The notes under the pieces: model-generated
What the model saw: only the letters and a program-made list of their open reading frames with translations
Told to the model about the DNA's origin: nothing
The model's database searches: none
Part shown: positions 1 to 7,421 of the stretch, one piece after another
Position numbering within the stretch: position 1 is the stretch's first letter
Layout of the letters: each line of letters opens with the position of its first letter
Translations under genes and position numbers: made by a program
Source: Desulforhopalus sp.
Lineage (GTDB): Bacteria > Desulfobacterota > Desulfobulbia > Desulfobulbales > Desulfocapsaceae
Reading direction: 5' to 3'
DNA: 11,346 nt
NCBI GenBank assembly: GCA_023231425.1
Contig: JALNVI010000078.1
Span: forward strand, 1-11,346

Positions 1-628
1 ATCACCATTGGTGGGAAATCGGCACGGCGGTGGTTTCCCGCAATGTTGTGGTGTAGACAAGGCATGCCTTGTCTCTACGGTGGCGGTAATCAGCGAAATG
101 GCAACTCTCACCGATACCCCGCGAAAAAATACACGCTACGTTGTCACCACGGGGTAATAACGGTGGAATTATATCACCATTGGTGGAAAATCAGCATGGC
201 GGTGGTTTCCCGCAATGTTGTGGTGTAGACAAGGCATGCCTTGTCTCTACGGTGGCGGTAATCAGCGAAATGGCAAATCTCACCGATACCCCGCGAAACA
301 ATACACGATACGTTGTCACCACGGGGTAATAACGGTGGAATTACATCACCATTGGTGGAAAATCGGCATGGCGGTGGTTTCCCGCAATGTTGTTGTGTAG
401 ACAAGGCATGCCTTGTCTCTACGGTGGCGGTAATCAGCGAAATGGCAAATCTCACTGATACCCCGCGAAAAAATATACGCTACGTTGTCACCACGGGGGA
501 ATAACGGTGGAATTACACAACCATTGCCGAAAAATCGCCACAACAGTGATTTCAGCAATGGTGTTGTAGAGACAAGGCATGCCTTGTCTACACGGTGACG
601 GGAAACGTAACGATGACGGTGGAATGGT
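1..628. repeat. Left tandem array of 172-bp palindrome-bearing units
   Basis: Three near-identical 172-bp units (1-172, 173-344, 345-516) are followed by a partial, diverged unit that fades out near 628. The array probably continues upstream of the window. Each unit carries a palindrome built on AGACAAGGCATGCCTTGTCT and bounded by GTAG/CTAC. The 28-bp cores lie at 51-78, 223-250 and 395-422 in one orientation, and at 566-593 in the opposite orientation. The period is not a multiple of three, so reading frames shift at every unit and the small open frames crossing it are not credible proteins. The GTAG foot resembles REP elements mobilised by REP-associated tyrosine transposases (RAYT); no such transposase is in the window. 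Confidence 0.9.
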
Positions 629-660
629 CTTCTCTTTTCATAATAAAAGGCACATCTCAA

Positions 661-679
661 AATGAAAACAAGAATCATT
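661..679. promoter_or_regulatory. Candidate operator, AATGA-N9-TCATT inverted repeat
   Basis: A 5-bp inverted repeat with 9-bp spacing (661-665 and 675-679) sits just upstream of the putative -35 box of the nickel superoxide dismutase gene. Its length and A/T-rich half sites are loosely like Fur-family operators, but it matches no consensus well. It is a weak call. Confidence 0.2.
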
Positions 680-683
680 ACTG

Positions 684-711
684 TTGACTAACTCCTAAGG
701 TTCACTATGTT
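684..711 (+). promoter_or_regulatory. Candidate sigma70-type promoter for sodN
   Basis: TTGACT at 684-689 and TATGTT at 706-711 are separated by 16 bp. This is the best promoter-like pair in the 160 bp before the nickel superoxide dismutase gene, about 80 bp from its start codon. The -10 is only a partial consensus match. Confidence 0.4.
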
Positions 712-790
712 TGAGAGATATCTTTGGCAACCTGAACACCCCGTTTAAGGAGCCAAATCTTCCCTCAATCTTATCAAAAGAGAGGTTCGT

Positions 791-1237
791 ATGAAGAAAA
801 TTTCCCTTTTTCTCGCAGTCCTTTTGGTTTCAGGTGGCTTTTTCATTTCGAATGCATTTGCCCATTGCGAAATCCCCTGCGGAATTTATGATGATCAAGC
901 CAGAATGGACATGATTTCCGAGCATGCTGACACCATAGAAAAGTCTATGCGAGAAATTACCGCACTTGAAGATGGAAAAAACATGAATCAACTCGTGCGG
1001 TGGGTTACAACTAAAGAAAAACATGCTGATCTTATCCAGAACATCGTCAGCCAATATTTTATGACCCAAAGAATTACACTTGATGCTGTCGACTATGACA
1101 AGAAAATCACAGCCTTGCATAAGATGCTTGTTTTCAGCATGAAATGTAAACAAACCACAGACCCTGGCAATGTCGAAAAGTTACGTGCTGCGGCTGAAGA
1201 ATTCCATAAGCTTTATTTTGATCACAAGCATTCTTAA
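791..1237 (+). CDS. sodN: Nickel superoxide dismutase, exported
   Basis: A nickel-dependent superoxide dismutase of 148 residues, converting superoxide to oxygen and hydrogen peroxide. Residues 1-24 form a signal peptide (Lys-Lys, hydrophobic core, then Ala-Phe-Ala). Cleavage after Ala24 would expose HCEIPCGIY, the Ni-hook HCXXPCGXY, making His25, Cys26 and Cys30 the mature His1, Cys2 and Cys6 ligands and Tyr33 the active-site Tyr9. The remaining 124 residues fit the small four-helix SodN fold (about 117 residues in Streptomyces). The start is supported by AGAGG at 781-785, five bases before ATG. Family knowledge: in Streptomyces a dedicated peptidase removes a pro-sequence to free His1; here signal peptidase could do this, placing the enzyme in the periplasm. 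It is a single-gene unit, convergent with the metal-chelate ABC genes and ending before a terminator. The family call is secure; the location is inferred. Confidence 0.93.
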   Translation: MKKISLFLAVLLVSGGFFISNAFAHCEIPCGIYDDQARMDMISEHADTIEKSMREITALEDGKNMNQLVRWVTTKEKHADLIQNIVSQYFMTQRITLDAVDYDKKITALHKMLVFSMKCKQTTDPGNVEKLRAAAEEFHKLYFDHKHS

Positions 1238-1252
1238 ATAATATTTCAGTTA

Positions 1253-1305
1253 AAAAACAAAAACCCCTGAAAACGACACGGTCATTTTCAGGGGTTTTTG
1301 TTTTT
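1253..1305. terminator. Bidirectional Rho-independent terminator
   Basis: Arms at 1253-1277 and 1281-1305 are complementary over 25 bp with one mismatch and a 3-base loop. The GC core (CCCCTGAAAA / TTTTCAGGGG) is flanked by A-runs on the left and T-runs on the right, so it can end transcription of the dismutase gene on the plus strand and of the convergent ABC operon on the minus strand. Confidence 0.92.
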
Positions 1306-1325
1306 ATAAGGGGCGATTACAAAGT

Positions 1326-2102
1326 TTAGCAGCATAAATTCTGATTAATGTCTTTTGGTACTATCATTGGATGACCGTTAATATTGTGAATCTCTACGGG
1401 GAGTCCATATACTGACTCGATCATCTGTTCAGTGACCTGGGAGGGATGAAGATGACTAAAAACCTTCCCGTCTTTTAACATCAGAATGCTGTCTGCATAG
1501 CGCATGGCTTTGTTGAGATCGTGCATGGTCATAATAGCCCCAACATGATGATAATCAACAACATGTCGCAGTAAAAGCATGATTTCGACTTGATTTTTTA
1601 AATCAAGGGCACTGGTTGGTTCGTCAAGGAGAAGGAGTTTTGGTTCCTGTACCAGAGCCCGTGCAATACAGACTTTTTGCAGCTCCCCGCCGCTTAACTG
1701 ATCTATAAAACGCAGGCTCATCTCTTGAAGGTGAAGGTGACGAATTGTGGCCTCAACAATTTTAAGATCGCGGTCACTGGGACGCCACCGTATATGAGGT
1801 TTGCGTCCCATGAGTACGGCATCAAAAAGGGTCAATCGAGCTTTCTCATTCTTTTGTGAAACGTAGCCTATTTTAGTCGCAATTTCCATGGGCCGCATTT
1901 TAAGAACATCTACACCCTCAACCATAACTGCACCAGAGGATGGGCGGTGCATGCCATTTAAGCATTTAAGAAGTGTTGTTTTGCCAACTCCGTTGGGCCC
2001 GAGAATAGCGAGGAGTTCTCCGGGCTTTACTGTAAAATCGATTTCTTTAAGAATTTCAGAATCCCGATACGCGAAATTCAGATGATGGATATCTACAATC
2101 AT
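1326..2102 (-). CDS. Metal-chelate/siderophore-class ABC transporter ATP-binding protein
   Basis: Cytoplasmic ATPase of a FecCDE/BtuCD-type importer, 258 residues, normal length for the family. Visible motifs: Walker A GPNGVGKTT at 35-43, signature LSGGELQKV from 136, Walker B LLLLDEP at 156-162, and the switch His194 in MTMHDLN. The C-terminus carries the GHPMIVP stretch typical of FecE-like ATPases and ends in Cys-Cys. The start ATG overlaps the permease stop in an ATGA arrangement (2099-2102), showing translational coupling. It is the last gene of the three-gene operon and ends about 20 bp before the shared terminator. The substrate cannot be read from the ATPase: ferric siderophore, cobalamin, haem and nickel chelates are all carried by this class. 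Confidence 0.93.
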   Translation of the reverse strand: MIVDIHHLNFAYRDSEILKEIDFTVKPGELLAILGPNGVGKTTLLKCLNGMHRPSSGAVMVEGVDVLKMRPMEIATKIGYVSQKNEKARLTLFDAVLMGRKPHIRWRPSDRDLKIVEATIRHLHLQEMSLRFIDQLSGGELQKVCIARALVQEPKLLLLDEPTSALDLKNQVEIMLLLRHVVDYHHVGAIMTMHDLNKAMRYADSILMLKDGKVFSHLHPSQVTEQMIESVYGLPVEIHNINGHPMIVPKDINQNLCC

Positions 2103-3169
2103 TTTCGGCCTCCCCGCAAAATCAATATGAGAAATACAGGTGCACCAATAAAAGCGGTTAACACTGACACGGGAAGAACATGCGGGGCCAGCATCATCCT
2201 GGCCACCGTATCTGCTATCAACAGCATCAATGCTCCACCAATAAAAGAGCCAGGCAGCAGGAATCTGTTATCAGAACCGATGACCCGCCGCACCATGTGG
2301 GGTACTACGAGGCCTGCAAAACCGATGATTCCAAGAAAGCCAATTATCGTGGCTGTAAGGACTGAAGCTAAAAGCATGCCGACTGCACGCACCCGCTCTA
2401 CTCGAACTCCAAGCCCTTTAGCGGTTTCCTCTCCTGCATCAATGGCATTATAATTCCAACTGTTACAGAAGAAATAAATCCCGGTAATTGTGACAACGAT
2501 GGACATCACTGCCAGCTCGCTCCAGCTGGCCCGGGCAGTGTCGCCAAAGGTCCAGAAGACCATTGCTGCAAGTTGTACGTCGTTCGCAAAGAATTGCAGT
2601 AACATCGTGGCTGCTGTGAAAAAGGATCCGAGAGCGACTCCGGTCAGTACCATCACTTCGGGTGTTGTCCCTCTCATCCTGGCGATAGCAACAATTACAG
2701 CCGCCGTTGTAATGCTGAAAAAGAAGGCTGTAATTGTTGTGAGATACGGATTTGTGATTTGTACAGCTCCCATGCTGTTTGAAGTCATGATTCCACCCCC
2801 CAGCACCATGACGCCAAGAGCTGCACCAAAAGCAGCAGCGTGGGCAATCCCGAGGGTGAAAGGTGATCCCAGAGGGTTACGAAGAATGGATTGCATTACA
2901 GCGCCAGAGAGTGCCAGGCCTGCTCCTGCAACCATTGCCGAAAGTGCTTGAGGCAACCGGATATTCCAGACAATGATTTCGATTTTTTTGGTTGTCTCAA
3001 GACCGATCAGACTGGAAACTACATCAGTAAGGGAGATGTGTGCTGCTCCAGATGCAATGGAAAAGAGGAGAGCTATAAGCAGTGAAACGCAAAGGAGAAG
3101 AAGAAAAACAAATTTTCGCCCTATGTATTTCCGATATTCCTCAGGAATTTGTCCATCATGCAAATGCAT
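2099..3169 (-). CDS. FecCD-family ABC transporter permease
   Basis: Inner-membrane permease of the iron-siderophore/cobalamin/metal-chelate class, 356 residues from the chosen start. It has many hydrophobic segments. Family landmarks are RLPQAL followed by GAGLALSGAVMQ, the RNPLGSPFTLGI block, and near the C-terminus GFLGIIGFAGLVVPHMVRR, the segment that contacts the ATPase. An upstream in-frame ATG at 3247 would give a 26-residue polar extension lying inside the binding-protein gene. I prefer the ATG at 3169, one base after the binding-protein stop codon, because it gives the usual family length and a normal gene junction with a weak AGGT ahead of it. It is coupled to the ATPase gene by a 4-bp overlap. 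The transported compound is unknown. Confidence 0.92.
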   Translation of the reverse strand: MHLHDGQIPEEYRKYIGRKFVFLLLLCVSLLIALLFSIASGAAHISLTDVVSSLIGLETTKKIEIIVWNIRLPQALSAMVAGAGLALSGAVMQSILRNPLGSPFTLGIAHAAAFGAALGVMVLGGGIMTSNSMGAVQITNPYLTTITAFFFSITTAAVIVAIARMRGTTPEVMVLTGVALGSFFTAATMLLQFFANDVQLAAMVFWTFGDTARASWSELAVMSIVVTITGIYFFCNSWNYNAIDAGEETAKGLGVRVERVRAVGMLLASVLTATIIGFLGIIGFAGLVVPHMVRRVIGSDNRFLLPGSFIGGALMLLIADTVARMMLAPHVLPVSVLTAFIGAPVFLILILRGGRK

Positions 3170-3170
3170 C

Positions 3171-4277
3171 TTATTGTACCTGTATCTGTTGGAATACTTT
3201 GTGGTTGTACATGGCTTCAAAGTGGGCGAAAACAGGATGACCATCAAAAAAAGAAAATATTTCGTCAGCTTTTTCTGCTGGTTTGATATCTGTAAAGGCT
3301 TCGGGGTAAAGTAATTTACCTATATAAAAGGCATTTGCGAGGATCGATTCAAAATTCTGATTATATGAGTTATACGGTAACAGTCCGAAAACTCTCCCCG
3401 ACTTGACTGCGGTGAGAATCCGGTAGGCGGGGGCGTTACGAAGTTCATAGAGGCCTCCGGCCTTATCGCCAGATTGAAGTGTGGAAAGATCCAAAAAAAG
3501 ATAATCGGGATCCCACTCTACGATTTTTTCTTTTGCAATTGTGCTGGTATTGATTCCTTTGGCGTTAGAGTTGGCACTATCCACAAGATTGTTGACAGGT
3601 AAGAGACGGAAAGGTGGATAGGCCGGTTCGGTGGATTGAAAGCCATGGGGACCTGCATAGGCCACGCCGCCGAGGTACACCGATGGTTGTTGACCTTTAT
3701 CGATATTTTGAGTGCGATTTTTAAGATCTTTCATCAACTCTTCAAAAGAAGAAATCACCTCTTCAGCGCGGGAGGTGTTGTTTATCACTTCTCCTATTAT
3801 GTGTAAGGACTCGTAGAGATCAGCTTTCAATGAAGTCAGATTACCATATTTAAGAGCAATCACTGGAATACCTGTCTTCTCCTGCAAAGTGCCAGGGGCT
3901 GCGCCAGCTGTCCCCCTGCCGGTTCCAACCAGTTTAAAGATCACTTCAGGCTGGGGATCAAGAGTCAGAATGAGCTCAGGGTTGTCCCTGCCTCGAAACT
4001 CACCAAATATCGGCAGATTATGAAACTGCGGGTTGGCAAGTGCGTAGGGGCGCGAATTGAATTGGACATCCCGGCCTTCGATATCATCGACTGCCACCAC
4101 AAATTTTTGTCCCTGCATGTATGTGAGCAGTCTCAGGCAGCCTGAACCTGAACAGATCACTCTTTGTACGACATCAGGTATGGTTACATGTCGTCCTGAA
4201 GAATCCGTTATTACACGTGCGGCGGCAATGTTGAAAGAAAAAAATTGTATTGCAAGAAAGACGATGATAATGCGCAT
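3171..4277 (-). CDS. Periplasmic metal-chelate-binding protein of ABC importer
   Basis: Solute-binding protein of the class III (TroA/BtuF/FhuD-like) fold, 368 residues, first gene of the importer operon. Residues 1-20 are a signal peptide (Met-Arg, hydrophobic stretch, Ala-Ala-Ala). The mature part opens with the typical RVITDSSGRHVTIPDVVQRV, followed by CSGSGCLRLL. An in-frame GTG four codons upstream (4289) is an alternative start; ATG gives a cleaner signal peptide, but neither has a convincing Shine-Dalgarno. The mature N-terminus has no lipobox, suggesting a soluble periplasmic protein. A 141-bp mobile element ends about 36 bp upstream of the ATG, so the native promoter may have been displaced. 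Ligand candidates are ferric siderophore, corrinoid, or a nickel or other metal chelate. The nearby nickel enzyme makes nickel worth testing but does not prove it. Confidence 0.88.
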   Translation of the reverse strand: MRIIIVFLAIQFFSFNIAAARVITDSSGRHVTIPDVVQRVICSGSGCLRLLTYMQGQKFVVAVDDIEGRDVQFNSRPYALANPQFHNLPIFGEFRGRDNPELILTLDPQPEVIFKLVGTGRGTAGAAPGTLQEKTGIPVIALKYGNLTSLKADLYESLHIIGEVINNTSRAEEVISSFEELMKDLKNRTQNIDKGQQPSVYLGGVAYAGPHGFQSTEPAYPPFRLLPVNNLVDSANSNAKGINTSTIAKEKIVEWDPDYLFLDLSTLQSGDKAGGLYELRNAPAYRILTAVKSGRVFGLLPYNSYNQNFESILANAFYIGKLLYPEAFTDIKPAEKADEIFSFFDGHPVFAHFEAMYNHKVFQQIQVQ

Positions 4278-4313
4278 GTTTGTAACCACGAATGGACACG
4301 AATTTTCACTAAT

Positions 4314-4454
4314 GGGAACCTTGAATAATCAGTCTTTCGCCCATCTTCTTCGTTACAGTCGAAAATTTATCCTCGCAATATCAAACATATAGCTCCGGTA
4401 AATTTTCTCCTGTGCCTCGAATATGAACGAAATACAAGATTATTCAAGGGACCC
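4314..4454. mobile_element. 141-bp MITE-like element, copy 1
   Basis: A non-coding element with 17-bp terminal inverted repeats (GGGAACCTTGAATAATC at the left; the right end matches it with two mismatches), flanked by a TAAT duplication at 4310-4313 and 4455-4458. The second copy at 7422-7562 has exactly the same length. The inverted-repeat pairing continues imperfectly inward, so the whole element can fold into a long hairpin. It carries no transposase and would need one supplied in trans. It sits in the 5' region of the metal-chelate-binding-protein gene. Confidence 0.85.
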
Positions 4455-4468
4455 TAATACTAATTTAT

Positions 4469-4797
4469 GGTATAATACCATTTACATTTTGTATTGACCA
4501 AAGAGCGAGACTGCGTGGACATCTTTTTTTGTGATTACGAATGGATAAACAGGATGTAAAACGAGCATAACTTAATAGAAATAGTCTAATCATGCGAAAA
4601 AGGGCATTTTTTATAAAAGCGTAACTTCTTAAAGTTTTTTGCCTTTATTCGAATGATTAGAGCTTTTATTCGTTGGCAAAAAGTTTTTCGCTGTTCCGTC
4701 TTTTGCCTTTCCCTGTCTCCTGTCTCCCGTCTCCCTTTTCCCATCCCTGCCTTTGAATCCGCCAATACAAAATGTAAATAGTATTATTCAAGATACC
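4469..4797. repeat. Palindromic non-coding region, possible second MITE-type element
   Basis: Outer arms at 4473-4496 and 4763-4786 are inverted repeats matching at 23 of 24 bases (TAATAC, one variable base, then ATTTACATTTTGTATTG). Inside are 22-bp arms at 4585-4606 and 4640-4661 with a few mismatches, and a perfect small hairpin AACTT-CTTA-AAGTT at 4623-4636 whose centre coincides with that of the outer arms (4629.5). The right end extends to GATACC at 4797; the left end matches if 7 bases have been lost. No clear target duplication is seen. No gene is visible in this stretch, which ends against the aminotransferase stop codon. Confidence 0.6.
4714..4734 (+). repeat. Three tandem YGTCTCC heptamers
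   Basis: Three consecutive 7-bp units TGTCTCC, TGTCTCC, CGTCTCC form a pure pyrimidine-rich patch within the palindromic intergenic region. It looks like simple replication slippage. Confidence 0.7.
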
Positions 4798-4798
4798 A

Positions 4799-6001
4799 CT
4801 ACAAGGTAGGGTTCATCAGCCTGCACCATTGTTCTATGCGATCAAAGGCCTCATCGATCACTGCTGATTCGCCGCCAAATGACAGGCGCAGATGTCCTTC
4901 CCCGCCTTGACCAAAAGCGCCGCCGGGAATAGTGATGACCTTTGCCTCCTTGAGCAGGCGGGTGGCCACCTCCTGAGAAGAGGCTGCAGGAAAGAGGTAT
5001 TTGGCCATGACGTAAAAAGCACCTTTGGGCGGCACATAGGAAAAATACTTCTGCAGCCTGTCGAGTCTGGCGCAGCACAGATTCCGTCGCCTGACCAGCG
5101 CATCACGCATTCCCGCAACACACTCCTGCTCTCCGTCAAGGGCGGCAAGGGCAGCAAACTGCGATGGAGTCGGGGCACAGATGGCTGTCGCATCATGGAC
5201 TTTCATGATCTGTTCCATCCACATCCCTGCCGCGGCAACCCAGCCCACCCGCCAGCCGGTAAGGGCATATTTTTTGGAGAGAGAAGAGATGGAAATCACA
5301 GTATTGCGAAAGGCCTCAATGCTGAGAGGATTCAGCGGCGCCTTTCCGTCATAGACCATATAGTCATACGCCTCATCGGTGATGACCACAAAATTGCGGG
5401 CAACAGCCAGCTCACAGAGGGCGATGATTTCAGCATCAGAAAAAACTGTCCCGGTAGGATTACCAGGATTGCAGAGCATTATGGCCCTGGTTTTAGCGGT
5501 AACGGCTTCACTGATCGCCGCCAGATCAAGGCCCCAGGTGCCCGTCAACGGTACGAATACCGGAATACCCCCGGCGAGTTGAATCTGTTCAATATACGAG
5601 GCATAGGTGGGAGAGGGTAGAATAACCTCATCGCCCTCGTCAACCACCGTCATCACCGTGGTCAGCAGCGCTTCCATACCGCCGACAGTGACGCAGATTT
5701 CACTCTCCGGATCCAGCTCTACATCTTTTTCATCGAGCATATACTGCGCGATCCGTTTTCTCAGTGCCGGCATGCCGGTCTGCAGCGAATATTGGCCGCT
5801 GCCGGGGTCTTCCCGCAAGGCCCTGATAACCGCCTCAACAACATGCGGCGGCGTGGCAAACGAAGGAACCCCCTGGCCGAGAGAAACACAGCCGCCAATA
5901 TCTGCGGCAAGAATCGCCATCTGCTTGGTGGCTGAGGGAGAAATATTGCGCACTCTTCTACTGAGGCGCGTCGAATTATTATTGTGCCGGGAATGTGTCA
6001 T
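4799..6001 (-). CDS. Class I/II PLP-dependent aminotransferase
   Basis: A fold-type I aminotransferase of 400 residues, which moves an amino group between an amino acid and a 2-oxo acid using pyridoxal phosphate. Visible landmarks: SPSATKQM near 21-28 (aspartate/alanine aminotransferase style), LGQGVPSF at 41-48, NPGNPTG at 178-184, DEAYDYMVYDG at 209-219 with Asp209 facing the PLP ring nitrogen, and the PLP-lysine motif SLSKKYALTGWRVG at 240-253 with Lys243 as the Schiff-base residue. It is the last gene of the cluster, starting 18 bp after the stop of the FAD dehydrogenase gene. The Shine-Dalgarno is weak. Within subgroup I, aspartate, alanine, aromatic or branched-chain substrates cannot be told apart by eye, so I assign no gene name. 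Context suggests it acts on the amino acid taken up by the upstream importer or on the oxo acid made by the neighbouring dehydrogenase. Confidence 0.92.
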   Translation of the reverse strand: MTHSRHNNNSTRLSRRVRNISPSATKQMAILAADIGGCVSLGQGVPSFATPPHVVEAVIRALREDPGSGQYSLQTGMPALRKRIAQYMLDEKDVELDPESEICVTVGGMEALLTTVMTVVDEGDEVILPSPTYASYIEQIQLAGGIPVFVPLTGTWGLDLAAISEAVTAKTRAIMLCNPGNPTGTVFSDAEIIALCELAVARNFVVITDEAYDYMVYDGKAPLNPLSIEAFRNTVISISSLSKKYALTGWRVGWVAAAGMWMEQIMKVHDATAICAPTPSQFAALAALDGEQECVAGMRDALVRRRNLCCARLDRLQKYFSYVPPKGAFYVMAKYLFPAASSQEVATRLLKEAKVITIPGGAFGQGGEGHLRLSFGGESAVIDEAFDRIEQWCRLMNPTL

Positions 6002-6019
6002 AATCTCTATGGGCCTGCC

Positions 6020-7411
6020 TTAACCTTCTGGAAATATTTTGCCCGGGTTTAATACCAGGTTGGGGTCGAACAACTTTTTGATATTTCTCTGCAGCTCGAT
6101 GCTGTGCTGCGACAGTTCCATTGGCAGGTACGGCGCCTTGGTCAGACCAATGCCATGTTCCCCCGATATTGTCCCCTGCAGCCGTAATGTCAGCTCAAGC
6201 AGGGCCCTGGTACCTTCATGGGCTAAATCTGTTTTGTCGAGGCTCTGGGTGGTTATATTGAGGTGGATGTTCCCGTCCCCCGCATGACCGAAGGCAAAAA
6301 CCTCAAGACCATATTTCTCTTCATAAAAAGGCAGCGCATCAACCAGTTCGGCAATGGCGGTAAGAGGAACAACGATATCCTCCGGGATGTAGAGCTGTGC
6401 ATAGTCATGGATGCGCAGACTGACCTGGCGACGCACCGTCCAGATTGTTTCCCGCTCCTCATTACTCCTGGCTTTAATCAGCTCAGTGGCAGCTTCTGCC
6501 CGGGCGATGGCGCAAATAGCCTCCATCTCGTCCGCAACCTGACTTTTTGCTCCATCGACCTCAATGATTAAGATGGATGGCTTGCCGGCAGGCAGGGAAA
6601 AGGGCAGCAGCTCTCCGATAAGAGACAGGCACCGATGGTCAAGAAATTCTATGGCACTGGGCAGATATCCCTGGCTCATGACAGCTGTTACACAGTTCAT
6701 GGCCGAGACCATATCCTGGAAAACACACATCATCGTTTTGGTGGCCGCAGGTTTGGCGAGCAGCTTCAGGGTAAGCGAGGTGATAATTCCAAGGGTCCCC
6801 TCACTGCCAACCAGCAGATTCGTCAGATCATAACCAACGACGCCCTTTCTCGTTTGCACGCCGGTGGTGATCAGCTGGCCATTGGGCAGGACTGCCTCGA
6901 GGCCAAGGATATAATCACGGGTGGTGCCGTATTTCACGCAGGCGGGGCCTCCGGCGTCGGTTGCCGCATTGCCGCCAATAGTGCTCAGATCCATACCAGC
7001 CGGATCAGGCGGGTAGAAAAGACCGGCTGCATCTGCGGCCAGGCGTACCTGCTGGCTGATAACTCCCGGCTCAACCTTCATGATAAAATTTTTACCGTCA
7101 ATCACCGTAATCTGGTTGAGTTCTCCAGTAAGCAGTACAACTCCACCAAGAGATGGCAGGCAGGCACCGGCAAGTCCCGATCCACCGCCGCGCGGGGTGA
7201 CCGGAAAATGGTACGTGTTGGCCAGCTCCATCAAGGCTTGTATATCCTCGACACTTTTGGCACGGACAACCAGTTCGGGGGTGTAGGTCAGGGCGGAAGT
7301 ATCGCTGGCAAATTGAGCACATTCTTCCGGGGTGCTGAGAAGTAACTCAGGAGCGATTCTTTGCCGCATGGCGGCTTTAATCGTGTCGGTAATAGGGGAA
7401 TATTGAACCAT
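6020..7411 (-). CDS. GlcD-type FAD-dependent D-2-hydroxyacid dehydrogenase
   Basis: A flavoprotein of the VAO/PCMH fold with the GlcD/D-lactate dehydrogenase architecture, 463 residues, oxidising a D-2-hydroxyacid to the 2-oxo acid. The N-terminal FAD-binding half shows PVTPRGGGSGLAGA (70-83), PPDPAGMDLSTIGGNAATDAGG (start 134) and VGSEGTLGIIT (201-211). The C-terminal half has GHAGDGNIHLN (375-385) and GEHGIG (417-422), whose His376, His383 and His419 match the metal/substrate site of D-2-hydroxyglutarate and D-lactate dehydrogenases, then FDPNLVLNPGKIF. There is no signal peptide or membrane segment, so it is probably cytoplasmic and passes electrons to a partner such as ETF or an iron-sulfur protein not encoded here. 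Its start lies 10 bp from a MITE-like insertion, and no good Shine-Dalgarno is visible. D-lactate, glycolate and D-2-hydroxyglutarate are candidate substrates. Confidence 0.9.
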   Translation of the reverse strand: MVQYSPITDTIKAAMRQRIAPELLLSTPEECAQFASDTSALTYTPELVVRAKSVEDIQALMELANTYHFPVTPRGGGSGLAGACLPSLGGVVLLTGELNQITVIDGKNFIMKVEPGVISQQVRLAADAAGLFYPPDPAGMDLSTIGGNAATDAGGPACVKYGTTRDYILGLEAVLPNGQLITTGVQTRKGVVGYDLTNLLVGSEGTLGIITSLTLKLLAKPAATKTMMCVFQDMVSAMNCVTAVMSQGYLPSAIEFLDHRCLSLIGELLPFSLPAGKPSILIIEVDGAKSQVADEMEAICAIARAEAATELIKARSNEERETIWTVRRQVSLRIHDYAQLYIPEDIVVPLTAIAELVDALPFYEEKYGLEVFAFGHAGDGNIHLNITTQSLDKTDLAHEGTRALLELTLRLQGTISGEHGIGLTKAPYLPMELSQHSIELQRNIKKLFDPNLVLNPGKIFPEG

Positions 7412-7421
7412 GGTGGAATAA

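Noticed and set aside
1..628. CRISPR array
   Set aside because: The unit is 172 bp and nearly identical throughout; there are no short repeats separated by unique 30-40 bp spacers, and no cas genes.
1..628. Integron attC array
   Set aside because: There are no cassettes between repeats, no paired GTTRRRY/RYYYAAC core sites and no integrase in the window.
43..678. Several small open frames on both strands across the left array
   Set aside because: They follow the 172-bp repeat, which is not divisible by three, so the same sequence is read in different frames. They lack ribosome-binding sites and any recognisable domain.
2490..2951. A 153-codon plus-strand frame
   Set aside because: It is antisense to the FecCD-type permease, and its Ala/Thr-rich composition is that expected from the reverse strand of membrane-segment codons.
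3170..3247. Extended start of the metal-chelate permease inside the binding-protein gene
   Set aside because: It adds 26 polar residues not expected before the first membrane segment and overlaps the upstream gene by 77 bp.
4892..5620. A 242-codon open frame on the plus strand
   Set aside because: It is fully antisense to the well-supported aminotransferase gene; its sequence is low-complexity shadow translation without domain features.
6635..7345. A 236-codon open frame on the plus strand
   Set aside because: It is antisense to the FAD dehydrogenase, whose motifs are intact along the whole length.
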